The notes beneath the pieces are model-generated. The model had not been told where the DNA came from. It made no database searches and saw only the letters and a list, made by a program, of their open reading frames with translations. A stretch of DNA of 64,000 nucleotides, taken from positions 496,001 through 560,000 of the forward strand of contig JAYQSL010000002.1 in the NCBI GenBank assembly GCA_038146865.1, in the 5' to 3' direction. Both the position numbers and the translations under genes were made by a program. The DNA is from GCA-2709075 sp038146865. GTDB taxonomy: Bacteria; Pseudomonadota; Alphaproteobacteria; MPNO01; UBA2964. This document shows positions 45,784-54,404 of the stretch, in pieces; positions within the stretch are counted from its first letter, which is position 1; each line of letters starts with the position of its first letter.

Positions 45784-45811
45784 GGGGCGCCTCAAGCGAG
45801 GCGCCCCCTTT
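45784..45811 (+). terminator. Intercistronic terminator between tctC and tctA-tctB
   Basis: 10-bp perfect G/C-rich stem GGGGCGCCTC / GAGGCGCCCC, AAGC loop, followed by CTTTCG. The short T-run makes it a partial terminator, letting some transcripts continue into the transporter gene 32 bp further on. Confidence 0.7.
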
Positions 45812-45842
45812 CGTTCAAACTTTAATGCTGAGGTAAATCGCC

Positions 45843-47870
45843 ATGACCTTTATGGAGGCGGTTCTAGACGGACTTAGACTGGTTTTGGTTTGGCCAGCCC
45901 CGGGATACATGTTGCTAGGTGTTGCCATAGGGATGTTTTTCGGCGCAGTCCCGGGCTTAGGCGGCCTCGTCGGAATGGCCATCCTCCTACCCTTCACCTT
46001 TGGGATGGAGCCTCAAATAGCCTTCGCCTTCATACTCGGGATGTATGCGGTGACCACCACCGCGGATACTCTTGCTTCGGTTTTGCTTGGTATTCCCGGC
46101 ACCGCTGCTTCGCAAGCAACGATCCTTGACGGCTACCCGATGGCGCAAAAAGGCGAGGCCTCAAGGGCCTTGGGTGCCGCCTATACGGTATCGATGTTTG
46201 GAGGTGTTTTAGGTGCGATCTTTTTAGCACTTTCAATTCCCGTAGTAAGACCTCTCATTTTATCTTTTTCTGAGCCTGAGTTTTTCGCATTGGCCGTCCT
46301 CGGTCTAACAATGGTCGCCTCATTGAGTGGAAAATCAATCTATAAGGGCACCGCAGCTGCCTGCTTTGGACTTATGCTTGCATGCGTGGGCTTTGCCGAA
46401 TTTGGTGGCGTAAGACGCTACTGGTTTGACCAAAACTTTTTACTCGAGGGGATACCAATCGTTCCCTACGTGCTCGGTCTCTTTGCTATACCGGAGGTTT
46501 TAGAACTTGCTGTTCGCAACACCTCAATCTCCAGAGTAAAGCGAACAGAGGTAGAGGCCGGAGGTATCTTAAGGGGCATGAAGGATGCCGCGCAAAACTG
46601 GTGGCTGGCCCTGCGTTGCACAGCGATCGGGGTCTATATTGGGATGCTTCCGGGTCTCGGCGGCTCCATCGTTGACTGGGTCGCTTACGGGCACGCTGCG
46701 CAGTCAGAAAAAAATAGCGAGAACTTTGGAAAAGGCGATGTAAGAGGCGTGATCGCGCCCGAGGCCGCTAATAATGCCATGAAAGGCGGCGCTCTATTGC
46801 CAACCATTGCCTTCGCGATACCAGGTAGCGCCTCAATGGCTATCTTACTTAGCGCATTCTTCATTCAAGGACTCGAACCAGGTCCTCAGATATTGACCAC
46901 GAATCTCAACATTACCTTCACACTTATTTGGACTTTGGTGATAGCAAATGTCGCAGGCGCACTAATCCTGTTGGTCTGGGGCAGCCAGGTCTCCAAAATT
47001 ACCTACATTCAAGGCCATATTATTGTGCCCACAATAATCATCGTTGTTTTCATGGGGGCGTGGGTAGGAAACGGTACACTCGGAAACTGGATTGTACTCC
47101 TGATATTTGGCCTAATTGGTTACTTCATGAAATTAGGTGGATGGCCAAGACCTCCAATAGTACTTGGCTTTGTGCTTGGAAAAATCATGGAAGAGTCACT
47201 CGGAATTTCCATGCAAACCCATGGTTGGGACTCACTGACCCGCCCCATCGTATTGATAATTATTGCGCTTACGGTCATTACGATAATCAGCACTGTTAGA
47301 AAACAAAACCGTAAAAACAAAGAAGCCCAAGAGGCTCGAAAAGCAGGAGCCCCGAAGGATGTCGAAACGGCGGTCCAAATTGCCGAGGAAGGAGGCAAGG
47401 ATTGCCCTGCCGCTTCATGGCCATTGGCAGCAATTTTGTTGGTTATCTTTTCTTATTGTTATTACGAGGCGATCCCTTGGGGATTTTCATCAAAACTTTT
47501 CCCACATTCCGTCGCGATTGTAGGTTTTTGCCTAGCGATGGGAGCGCTTATTACCGATTTCAAGACCCTAAAAGCGATTAAAGCTGGCACAGCAAATCCA
47601 GACGTGGTGGGCGTGGACCCCGCCTATGTCTGGAAGAGCATGTATTTTATGAGCTGGATGGTTGGTATTTTCGTTTCCACAATAGCAATTGGCCAATTTC
47701 CAACCCTCGTTTTGTTTGTCCTATTGTATTTGGTTTTTTGGGGTCACTATGGTTGGAAAGTTATCGTCATCTATTTAATAGGAACCATCGCCTTCTTGCT
47801 GGGAATGTTTAACGAGATTGTGCCCGTTCTTTGGTATGAGCCTAGCTGGTTGCCGAACTTCTTCGTCTAA
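45843..47870 (+). CDS. TctA-TctB fusion, tripartite tricarboxylate transporter membrane subunit
   Basis: 675 aa. Residues 1 to about 505 are TctA with its many helices and the paired family blocks (GAVPGLGGLVGMAILLPFTF and GMLPGLGGSIVDWVAYGHAAQ). A soluble charged linker (about 485-518) leads to a C-terminal ~157-residue part with four hydrophobic segments that resembles TctB, usually a separate ~150-aa subunit. Inner membrane, sodium- or proton-coupled uptake expected. GAGG precedes the ATG. Confidence 0.85.
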   Translation: MTFMEAVLDGLRLVLVWPAPGYMLLGVAIGMFFGAVPGLGGLVGMAILLPFTFGMEPQIAFAFILGMYAVTTTADTLASVLLGIPGTAASQATILDGYPMAQKGEASRALGAAYTVSMFGGVLGAIFLALSIPVVRPLILSFSEPEFFALAVLGLTMVASLSGKSIYKGTAAACFGLMLACVGFAEFGGVRRYWFDQNFLLEGIPIVPYVLGLFAIPEVLELAVRNTSISRVKRTEVEAGGILRGMKDAAQNWWLALRCTAIGVYIGMLPGLGGSIVDWVAYGHAAQSEKNSENFGKGDVRGVIAPEAANNAMKGGALLPTIAFAIPGSASMAILLSAFFIQGLEPGPQILTTNLNITFTLIWTLVIANVAGALILLVWGSQVSKITYIQGHIIVPTIIIVVFMGAWVGNGTLGNWIVLLIFGLIGYFMKLGGWPRPPIVLGFVLGKIMEESLGISMQTHGWDSLTRPIVLIIIALTVITIISTVRKQNRKNKEAQEARKAGAPKDVETAVQIAEEGGKDCPAASWPLAAILLVIFSYCYYEAIPWGFSSKLFPHSVAIVGFCLAMGALITDFKTLKAIKAGTANPDVVGVDPAYVWKSMYFMSWMVGIFVSTIAIGQFPTLVLFVLLYLVFWGHYGWKVIVIYLIGTIAFLLGMFNEIVPVLWYEPSWLPNFFV

Positions 47871-47887
47871 TCACCAATTACCAACAT

Positions 47888-47918
47888 AAAAAAAGGCGCC
47901 TCAAAAGGCGCCTTTTTT
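47888..47918. terminator. Strong bidirectional terminator
   Basis: A-rich arm, GGCGCC, loop TCAAAA, GGCGCC, then six T: a near-perfect intrinsic terminator on both strands. It separates the converging tctA-tctB and SDR genes, 17 bases from each end. Confidence 0.9.
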
Positions 47919-47934
47919 ATAAGGATATGCGAGA

Positions 47935-48678
47935 CTACATCATCGCACTGAAGCCACCATCCACAACTAGATTTTCACCATACACAAAACGTGATTCATC
48001 GCTCGCCATAAATAAGACCGCCTGCGCCAATTCACGTGGTTCACCCGCTCGCCCCGCTAAGTTCGGTACCGGACGAGTGGGATCAAACTCTTCTTGCCCA
48101 ACGGGAGAACCGATCTTATTCGGGACTACAGCATTCACCCTAATTTTGTGAGGTGCGAGTTGGACCGCTAGACCGCGCATGAGATTAGCGACGCCACCTT
48201 TCGCTGCTGCATAGGCAATGGCACTCTCCCTCCCTTGGAACCCGGACGTAGAACCTATATTGACGATAGATCCACCATCGCCTTGTGATATCATCTGCTC
48301 GGCCGCATATTTACTCGTTAAAAATTGGCTTGTTAGCGTAACGGCAAGGACTTTATTGAAGTCATCCAAGCTACATTCAAAGACCGTTTTGTTATCCGAA
48401 ATAGCTACGTTATTCACCAAGATATCCAGGCGACCAAAAGCATTTACTGTTTCTGCAATCATGTCTTTAACGGATTGCTCATTCGAGACATCGGCAGAAA
48501 TATATATAGCAGAACCCGGATGTGACTGGTTGATAGTCTCAACGGTTCTCTTGCCACGCTCCTCATCCAAATCTACTACTGAAACCTTTGCCCCCTCCTG
48601 GGTAAAGAGGAGCGCCGTTTGTTCGCCAATATTGCGACCTGCACCGGTCACAATGGCTACCTTGTCCTGAAGTCTCAT
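47935..48678 (-). CDS. Short-chain dehydrogenase/reductase (FabG-like)
   Basis: 247 aa. Cofactor loop TGAGRNIGEQ, Asp in VVDLDEE pointing to NAD(H) preference, NNVAIS, catalytic Ser in NIGSTSG and YAAAKGG, and the closing NLVVDGGFS. GGGAG precedes the ATG. Substrate unknown. Diverges from the UbiD gene across 184 bp in which only its ribosome site was seen. Confidence 0.87.
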   Translation of the reverse strand: MRLQDKVAIVTGAGRNIGEQTALLFTQEGAKVSVVDLDEERGKRTVETINQSHPGSAIYISADVSNEQSVKDMIAETVNAFGRLDILVNNVAISDNKTVFECSLDDFNKVLAVTLTSQFLTSKYAAEQMISQGDGGSIVNIGSTSGFQGRESAIAYAAAKGGVANLMRGLAVQLAPHKIRVNAVVPNKIGSPVGQEEFDPTRPVPNLAGRAGEPRELAQAVLFMASDESRFVYGENLVVDGGFSAMM

Positions 48679-48862
48679 TTGATTTCTCCCTTAATTTTGC
48701 GCGGATTGAACCAATTACAAAGGTGACTGTCAAACTCGACCCTCGTTATTTAGTAGCGGGTTTTCGCCTTGGAGCCGCAATGTTATAAAGAGTTAGCAAG
48801 GGTCTGTGACCTAAACAGCACCCCCATACGCTGGGTGAAACCGCACATGTCAGGAGCAAACT

Positions 48863-50341
48863 ATGGATGACGCACGAAGTGCCGAGCTATCAAATGATCA
48901 GGCAAGTTATCGGGGACTTAGAGATTGGATAGAAAAGGTCGATGACCTAGGTGAACTGCTGCGCGTCGATGATGCCAGCTGGGATGCAGAAATGGGTAGC
49001 ATCACTCAGATGATGACTGAGAAAAGTCGAGGAAATGCTCCCGCCCTATTGTTTGATAATGTTCCTGGATATCCGCAAGGCTACCGCACCCTATACGGAT
49101 CACTCTCATCAATAAGACGGGTGGCTCTGACGTTAGGGCTTCCTCTCGAACATGAACGTAAAGCAGATATTGTGCAGCGCTACTATAACCGCATGCAAAA
49201 TATGGAATTAATTCCACCTAAAATAGTCGATAGCGGGCCCGTTATGGAAAACATCATGACAGGCGACGACATTGATGTTTTGAAATTTCCGGTTCCAAGG
49301 CACCATGAGCAGGACAAGGCCCGGTATATTGGCACTGCCAACTGCGTCATTAGTCAGGACCCGGATAACGGTTCTTACAACTTGGGCACATACCGAAACC
49401 AGGTTTACGACGCCAAAACTATTGGCTGTCAAATAACTGAGGGCAAACACGGGAGAATTCATCGCGACAAATATTTTGAACGCGGTGAGGAATGTAAATT
49501 CGCCATATTAGTTGGAATGGATCCACTCTTGTACATGTTATCCGCGAGCCCATTGCCAGAAGATGTTGGCGAGCTAGATTTCGCCGGTGGCATTCGAGGT
49601 GAAGCAGTAGAATGCATCAAGGGACCCTATACCGGATTTCCAATCCCGGCCGATGCTGAAATCGCAATTGAGGGAGTAGCGAGACCAGGAAACGTTAAAG
49701 AAGAAGGACCATTTGGAGAATGGATGGGTTATTATTCAGATGACTCAGTCCCACGACCCTACGTTGAGATTAAAACTATTTTGCATCGCAATGATCCCAT
49801 CATCACCTGCGCCCCTCAACACAAGCCAGTAGATGAAACGGGACTCCTCAAGGGAATTGCAGGATCAGCTGAGATATGGCGGTCGCTGGAGGCATGCGGT
49901 CTCCCCGACATCTTAGGGGTTTGGAACCACGAAGGAGGACCAGCAACCCGTTTCACAGCCATACAAATTAAGCAACGATATCCAGGACATGCCAGAAATG
50001 TCTTGCATGTCGCTTCTAATTGTCAGGGTGGTGCCTACGCTGGCAAATGGACAGTCGTTGTTGACGAAGACATCGACGCAAGCGATCTCGATCAGGTCCT
50101 TTGGGCGATGTCCACCCGCTTCGACCCAGATACAGATATCGATTTAATCTTAAAAGCATGGGCATCTAAGCGAGACCCGCTCTATCTCCCAGGGAATTTC
50201 AATAATCGAATTTTAATTGATGCTTGCATCCCCTACGACCAGCTACTGAAGGGTGTCTTCCCTCCGGTGGTTGACGTTAGCAAGAAACTACGCAAACAAA
50301 TACGCGAAAAATTTAGTCACCTACCCTTTCCCCGTGACTAA
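48863..50341 (+). CDS. UbiD-family decarboxylase
   Basis: 492 aa, prenylated-FMN-dependent (de)carboxylase family. Characteristic segments: LRDWIEKVDDLGELLRVD, PALLFDNVPGYPQG, GTYRNQV with the conserved Arg, and EEGPFGEWMGYY with the catalytic acid region. AGGAG lies six bases before the ATG. No ubiX gene, which makes the prFMN cofactor, is in the window. Substrate could be an aromatic or unsaturated acid. Followed 79 bp later by the EutA-like gene in the same direction. Confidence 0.88.
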   Translation: MDDARSAELSNDQASYRGLRDWIEKVDDLGELLRVDDASWDAEMGSITQMMTEKSRGNAPALLFDNVPGYPQGYRTLYGSLSSIRRVALTLGLPLEHERKADIVQRYYNRMQNMELIPPKIVDSGPVMENIMTGDDIDVLKFPVPRHHEQDKARYIGTANCVISQDPDNGSYNLGTYRNQVYDAKTIGCQITEGKHGRIHRDKYFERGEECKFAILVGMDPLLYMLSASPLPEDVGELDFAGGIRGEAVECIKGPYTGFPIPADAEIAIEGVARPGNVKEEGPFGEWMGYYSDDSVPRPYVEIKTILHRNDPIITCAPQHKPVDETGLLKGIAGSAEIWRSLEACGLPDILGVWNHEGGPATRFTAIQIKQRYPGHARNVLHVASNCQGGAYAGKWTVVVDEDIDASDLDQVLWAMSTRFDPDTDIDLILKAWASKRDPLYLPGNFNNRILIDACIPYDQLLKGVFPPVVDVSKKLRKQIREKFSHLPFPRD

Positions 50342-50420
50342 GGGTCATATCCCAAAAAAACAATAGTTCTAGGGAAAATGACCACGTGTAAATGTAATTA
50401 CAATAAGCGAGAAAAAGGAA

Positions 50421-51956
50421 ATGGACGTGCACGATCTTGGATTTGAACACCTGCATATGTCAGAGGAAGAGCAGGCTGAACTGGCCGAAGCTATCTGGGA
50501 ACAGGACAATGTCGAATTAACCACCGTAGGTGTTGATGTCGGATCATCAACCTCGCACCTCATGTTTTCGAAAGTGCACCTCCAACGACTGATGGAAGGG
50601 CTATCCAGTCGATTTGTGGTTGTCAATCGACAGGTTATTTGGCGATCCCCAATTTTACTTACTCCCTACCGATCCGATTACACCATAGACGCAGAAGAAC
50701 TCTCTGACTTTTTCAGCAACGCCTATAAGGAGGCCGAACTAACACCTGAGGATATTGATACCGGGGCAGTGATATTGACCGGCGAAGCACTTAAGAGAAC
50801 AAATGCGCGTGCTATCGCGGACCTCTTTGCCGATAAATCCGGAAAGTTTGTGTGTGCATCGGCGGGACACCACCTCGAGTCTTTGATGGCTGCAAATGGC
50901 TCAGGAGCTGTCGCCTTATCTCGCAAAGAAAACATCACAGTCCTCAATATTGATGTCGGAGGTGGCACAATCAAACTCGCGCTCTGCGAAAAAGGAAAGC
51001 TTACAGCTACCAGCGCCTTTGCTGTTGGAGGTCGTCTGATTGCATTCGATGAAACCGGGAAAATGGTAAGGATCGAGGGGCCCGCAGAGCAAGTGGCCAA
51101 TGATGTCGGCGTCTCGCTAGAACTAGGAAAAGAACTTTCAGAAGAAGACCGTAAAAAAATTATTAACCGCATGGTAGAGGTCCTCGTGTCCTACGCAAAT
51201 CGGGATACAGCCAATGATCCGCTTTGCGAAGCCCTGCGGCTGACCGATCATCTGCCAAAAAATCCCGAAATCGATGCCATTACCTTCTCCGGAGGAGTTT
51301 CTGAATTCGTTTACGGACGAGAGGAACAAGACAGAGGTGATTTAGGAAAATCTCTAGCCCATGAGATCCGCCACGCGCTCGGACACAAACGGATTGCACA
51401 GAAAGTCTATGACCCCGGTGCCGGCATTCGGGCGACTGTTGTAGGCGCCTCTCAATTCACTGTACAAGTAAGTGGGAACACAATTTTCATATCTGACCCC
51501 GGAAAGCTGCCGATAAGAAATGTCCCAGTGGCATATCTCGATTGCGATGTGACAGGAGATTTCACCAAGCAAGACATATCCGCGGCTATTGCTCAAGCAA
51601 TGGTCCGTCTGGATATGACAGATGGGGAGACAAATTTAGCAGTCGCATTCCGGTGGGGTGGCGATCCTTTGCACGCTCGTCTCTTTGAACTGGCGTCAGG
51701 AATTTGCGACGGATTACCCAAAACCGTCTCTGACGCTGGAATTCCTCTAATCGTTGTAATGGATGGCGATGCGGGACGCACCTTGGGCAATATTTTAACC
51801 AAGGAACTTGGTGTCAAAGGTGAGGTTATTTCAGTCGATAACGTTCAACTAAATGACTTTGACTTCATCGATATCGGAGAGCAAATGGAAACCACCCAAG
51901 TCGTTCCCTTAATCATAAAGTCTCTGCTTTTCTCTCAGCCCGGCCGACAAGACTAA
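50421..51956 (+). CDS. EutA-like ASKHA ATPase (reactivase family)
   Basis: 511 aa. Residues 36-50 (VGVDVGSSTSHLMFS) and 175-186 (LNIDVGGGTIKL) are the two phosphate loops of the actin/HSP70 fold. VILTGEALKRTNARAI and VCASAGHHLES match EutA, the factor that reactivates B12-dependent ethanolamine ammonia-lyase. There is an extra acidic ~33-residue N-terminus. No eutB, eutC or other eut gene is nearby. AAGGA precedes the ATG. It may serve another enzyme, perhaps the adjacent UbiD; that is speculation. Confidence 0.8.
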   Translation: MDVHDLGFEHLHMSEEEQAELAEAIWEQDNVELTTVGVDVGSSTSHLMFSKVHLQRLMEGLSSRFVVVNRQVIWRSPILLTPYRSDYTIDAEELSDFFSNAYKEAELTPEDIDTGAVILTGEALKRTNARAIADLFADKSGKFVCASAGHHLESLMAANGSGAVALSRKENITVLNIDVGGGTIKLALCEKGKLTATSAFAVGGRLIAFDETGKMVRIEGPAEQVANDVGVSLELGKELSEEDRKKIINRMVEVLVSYANRDTANDPLCEALRLTDHLPKNPEIDAITFSGGVSEFVYGREEQDRGDLGKSLAHEIRHALGHKRIAQKVYDPGAGIRATVVGASQFTVQVSGNTIFISDPGKLPIRNVPVAYLDCDVTGDFTKQDISAAIAQAMVRLDMTDGETNLAVAFRWGGDPLHARLFELASGICDGLPKTVSDAGIPLIVVMDGDAGRTLGNILTKELGVKGEVISVDNVQLNDFDFIDIGEQMETTQVVPLIIKSLLFSQPGRQD

Positions 51957-51973
51957 TAAAGGTCTAAAAAGCT

Positions 51974-52369
51974 ATGCCTGAATTCAGACTCTTTCACCTA
52001 AATGATTGCTTGACCAATCCCATGAAGGGTGGCCGTGGGGAGCAGGTTCGCTTGATAAACAGTGAATGTGGCGCCGAGAAGGTCGATTTACATTTGAACC
52101 GGCTTGCTCCAGGCGAACCCGGAGGACACTATCATTCGCACTCTGTCGCAGATAATGTCTACATCGTTAAATCAGGTATAGGCCGTCTCATTGTTGATGG
52201 AAATGAGCACATGCTTCGAGAAGACGACGTGGTTTACATTCCGGCGGGATCAAAACACTCGCTTCAAAATGCCTCCGACACCCAATCATTTGAAATATTC
52301 GAAATATATGCACCCGCAGGCAATCAATTCGACTTTGTAGTTGATGGAGAGGATATAGGTTCAGGCTGA
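51974..52369 (+). CDS. Small cupin-domain protein
   Basis: 131 aa, one conserved beta-barrel. Metal-site pattern GGHYHSHSVADNVYIVKSG and later PAGSKHSLQNAS, with histidines and Glu positions suited to a divalent metal. Starts 17 bp after the EutA-like stop, so probably the third gene of a UbiD-EutA-cupin operon. Similar to the cupin at 53562-53966. Catalytic or sensing role unknown. Confidence 0.75.
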   Translation: MPEFRLFHLNDCLTNPMKGGRGEQVRLINSECGAEKVDLHLNRLAPGEPGGHYHSHSVADNVYIVKSGIGRLIVDGNEHMLREDDVVYIPAGSKHSLQNASDTQSFEIFEIYAPAGNQFDFVVDGEDIGSG

Positions 52370-52418
52370 ACCCTTCCCGAGACATACTTATTTTTCTTAA
52401 AGTCTAGAGGTCCTAATA

Positions 52419-52451
52419 TATAAATGGCGGACTAAATGTCCGCCATTTATA
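52419..52451. terminator. Long perfect stem-loop between convergent genes
   Basis: A 14-bp perfect inverted repeat (TATAAATGGCGGAC / GTCCGCCATTTATA) with a 5-base loop TAAAT. Its A/T-rich ends supply U-tracts on both strands. Sits between the cupin and the tctC gene on the opposite strand, so it likely terminates both. Confidence 0.82.
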
Positions 52452-52467
52452 CAAATCCCAGACCAGC

Positions 52468-53478
52468 TTACTTATAACCCATAGCCGACTTTATCTTTGC
52501 GACCAAAGGCTTGGGTGTAGCTAAGACCTCTGCAAACAGCTGTTCTTGCTCCTCACCAGTCATTGGTCCCATCATCCTTTTTCGCTTTTTCATATCTTTC
52601 TGATATTTCTGATCTTTCACCATCGCATTGAAGGCAGATCGCAGCTCCATTAATCTCGCTTTGGGCACTCCGGGCGGCAAACCAAAATTCCTTCCAGTTA
52701 CCCCAGCTGAGCTTACTACTTTCAACATTGTTTTTTCTTCTGCAGTCTCACCCAGCTCAATTAATGTTGGCACTGAAGGTAAGCCTGGTTGTCTCTCGAA
52801 TCCAAATTGAACAACATAATTAACTAGGTTCTTCTTATGAAAATGACTCCGTTGCCAATTTGGCCATGGCTGGACCATTCCTTGAACTTCATTTCTATCC
52901 AGTGCTCCTCGAACATCTCGGGTACCTTTATAGCCAAGTATGATCTTAGACTTATAACCCAGGATAGAACTCAGAGCCGTCGGGAAAGTATATAAGGTAC
53001 CTAGCTTACCCGTACCTCCCAAAACGACTTCTTTTTTCTTCATTCCCGCCAGCGAGTTGACCGGTGAGTCTTTCCGAATGGCAAGAACATTAATAATTGG
53101 ACCAGTTATTCCGACCCATCCCATCTTTCGAACATCATATTTGATTCCGGGAGAACCCATGGCCTGACCGAAGGCGGTCGCATTTCTAAGCAACCCAATT
53201 ACGGTTCCGTTCTTGACTGCTGCATTATACAAGTAGTTCGCAGCTGCAAGCCCGCCTGCTTTGGACATATAACTGGGAACCATGGTCGGGTTTCCCTTGA
53301 TAAATCGTGGCAAATGCCTTGATACAATTTGCCCCACGGCACCGTAGCCACCTCCGGCCCCCGCTGAAACAACCAGCGTAATCTGCTTTCCTGCATAGAA
53401 ATCATTTGCTTTAGCTACTAAAGGGCAGATAACCGCTGCCGCGATGACCACGCACAGATACGAACTCCTACTGAACAT
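52468..53478 (-). CDS. TctC/Bug-type periplasmic substrate-binding protein
   Basis: 336 aa with a signal peptide to about residue 25 (AKAND), then FYAGKQITLVVSAGAGGGYGAVGQIVSRHLPRFIKG, the Bug/TctC opening. Periplasmic receptor. No membrane partner is adjacent, so it may share the TctA-TctB protein encoded at 45843-47870 or act as a sensor. GGGAG precedes the ATG. Follows the small cupin gene at 53562-53966 in the same direction. Confidence 0.8.
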   Translation of the reverse strand: MFSRSSYLCVVIAAAVICPLVAKANDFYAGKQITLVVSAGAGGGYGAVGQIVSRHLPRFIKGNPTMVPSYMSKAGGLAAANYLYNAAVKNGTVIGLLRNATAFGQAMGSPGIKYDVRKMGWVGITGPIINVLAIRKDSPVNSLAGMKKKEVVLGGTGKLGTLYTFPTALSSILGYKSKIILGYKGTRDVRGALDRNEVQGMVQPWPNWQRSHFHKKNLVNYVVQFGFERQPGLPSVPTLIELGETAEEKTMLKVVSSAGVTGRNFGLPPGVPKARLMELRSAFNAMVKDQKYQKDMKKRKRMMGPMTGEEQEQLFAEVLATPKPLVAKIKSAMGYK

Positions 53479-53561
53479 TTAAACAACTCCCTATTAATTT
53501 TTATTTCCAAGGTCTTTAAAACTTTAACAGCCTAACAGAGGGAAGCAACTCTTGCTATTCA

Positions 53562-53966
53562 TTAAAAGTTGGGAGGCTCAATGCCATTTGGCCAGGCCTC
53601 TACTTCAAAAAAGTCATCGCCAGCTGGCGCATAGATTTCTATAATTTTTACAGTTTTGTCCTTACCGCCATTTCCTGCAGTATGGACAACCCCTGCGGGA
53701 ATAAAACCAATCTCACCCTCTCGCAGAAGGTGCCGCCCGCCACCCTCAACACATACCTCAAGCACACCCTCTAAGACGATATAAACATTCTCTGATCTGG
53801 CATGGTAATGAATTTCGCCGCGGCCAGAGCCAACATCAATAGTATTTATATGCACATCTAAATTTGAAGCGCCAATTGCCGGCCCTACTAGATCCCTTAT
53901 GTTCCCTCGTCCCAACTCCAAGGGACGATTTGAGGGGCCTGCGATTTGAGATCGATAAAATTTCAT
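53562..53966 (-). CDS. Small cupin-domain protein
   Basis: 134 aa. Histidine pattern GRGEIHYHARSENVYIVLEG and PAGVVHTAGNGG mark a metal-binding cupin barrel. Resembles the cupin at 51974-52369 in length and in the closing EIYAPAGDDF/EIYAPAGNQF block, so the two are probably paralogues. GGAGGTGGG directly precedes the ATG. Divergent from RidA across a 49-bp gap. Role unknown. Confidence 0.75.
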   Translation of the reverse strand: MKFYRSQIAGPSNRPLELGRGNIRDLVGPAIGASNLDVHINTIDVGSGRGEIHYHARSENVYIVLEGVLEVCVEGGGRHLLREGEIGFIPAGVVHTAGNGGKDKTVKIIEIYAPAGDDFFEVEAWPNGIEPPNF

Positions 53967-53980
53967 CCCACCTCCACCTA

Positions 53981-54009
53981 TTGACAGCTATTGCGACTCA
54001 TAAGAATTT
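53981..54009 (+). promoter_or_regulatory. Candidate promoter of the RidA-OCD operon
   Basis: Perfect TTGACA (53981-53986), 17 bases, then GAATTT (54004-54009). The transcript would start about seven bases later, on or next to the RidA ATG at 54016. The -10 box is poor, so confidence is limited. Confidence 0.4.
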
Positions 54010-54015
54010 CTTCAC

Positions 54016-54393
54016 ATGGGTTTTGAAACAATAGAGGTACCTGAACTCCCGATACCCGGACAGTTTAGCCATGTTGTCCGTAAAGGGAAAATGGTCTTCA
54101 TCTCTGGACAGACCGCAGATGATGAAGGTGCCGCCGGGAATCTGGATCCGCATGCCCATGCAGCACGCGTTTTTGACTATCTCAAAAAAGCAATCCAAGC
54201 TGCCGGCGGGGACCTGACCGACATCGTCAAGATAAACATATTCCTGACTGATCTAGACCAATTTCCGGCGATATTAGAGTGGCGTCCAAAATTTTTTCAG
54301 AAGCCCTACCCCGCTGCCACCACTGTTGTAGTTAACTCGATGGTGCGACCTGAACTAATTCTCGAGATTGAGGCAATTGGAATACTAGATTGA
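54016..54393 (+). CDS. RidA-family protein
   Basis: 125 aa, YjgF/YER057c/UK114 fold. GQFSHVVRKGKMVFISGQTADDEG and the closing RPELILEIEAIGILD are characteristic, and an Arg in MVRPEL fits the imine-binding site. RidA hydrolyses reactive enamines and imines. No ribosome site precedes the ATG, and a promoter-like -35 box is so close that the mRNA may be leaderless. The next gene, an ornithine-cyclodeaminase-family enzyme, starts 11 bp later and could produce the imine. Confidence 0.87.
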   Translation: MGFETIEVPELPIPGQFSHVVRKGKMVFISGQTADDEGAAGNLDPHAHAARVFDYLKKAIQAAGGDLTDIVKINIFLTDLDQFPAILEWRPKFFQKPYPAATTVVVNSMVRPELILEIEAIGILD

Positions 54394-54404
54394 GGTAAAA
54401 AATA

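Noticed and set aside
50421..51956. Ethanolamine utilisation operon
   Set aside because: Only an EutA-like protein is present; no EutB, EutC or shell proteins were found.
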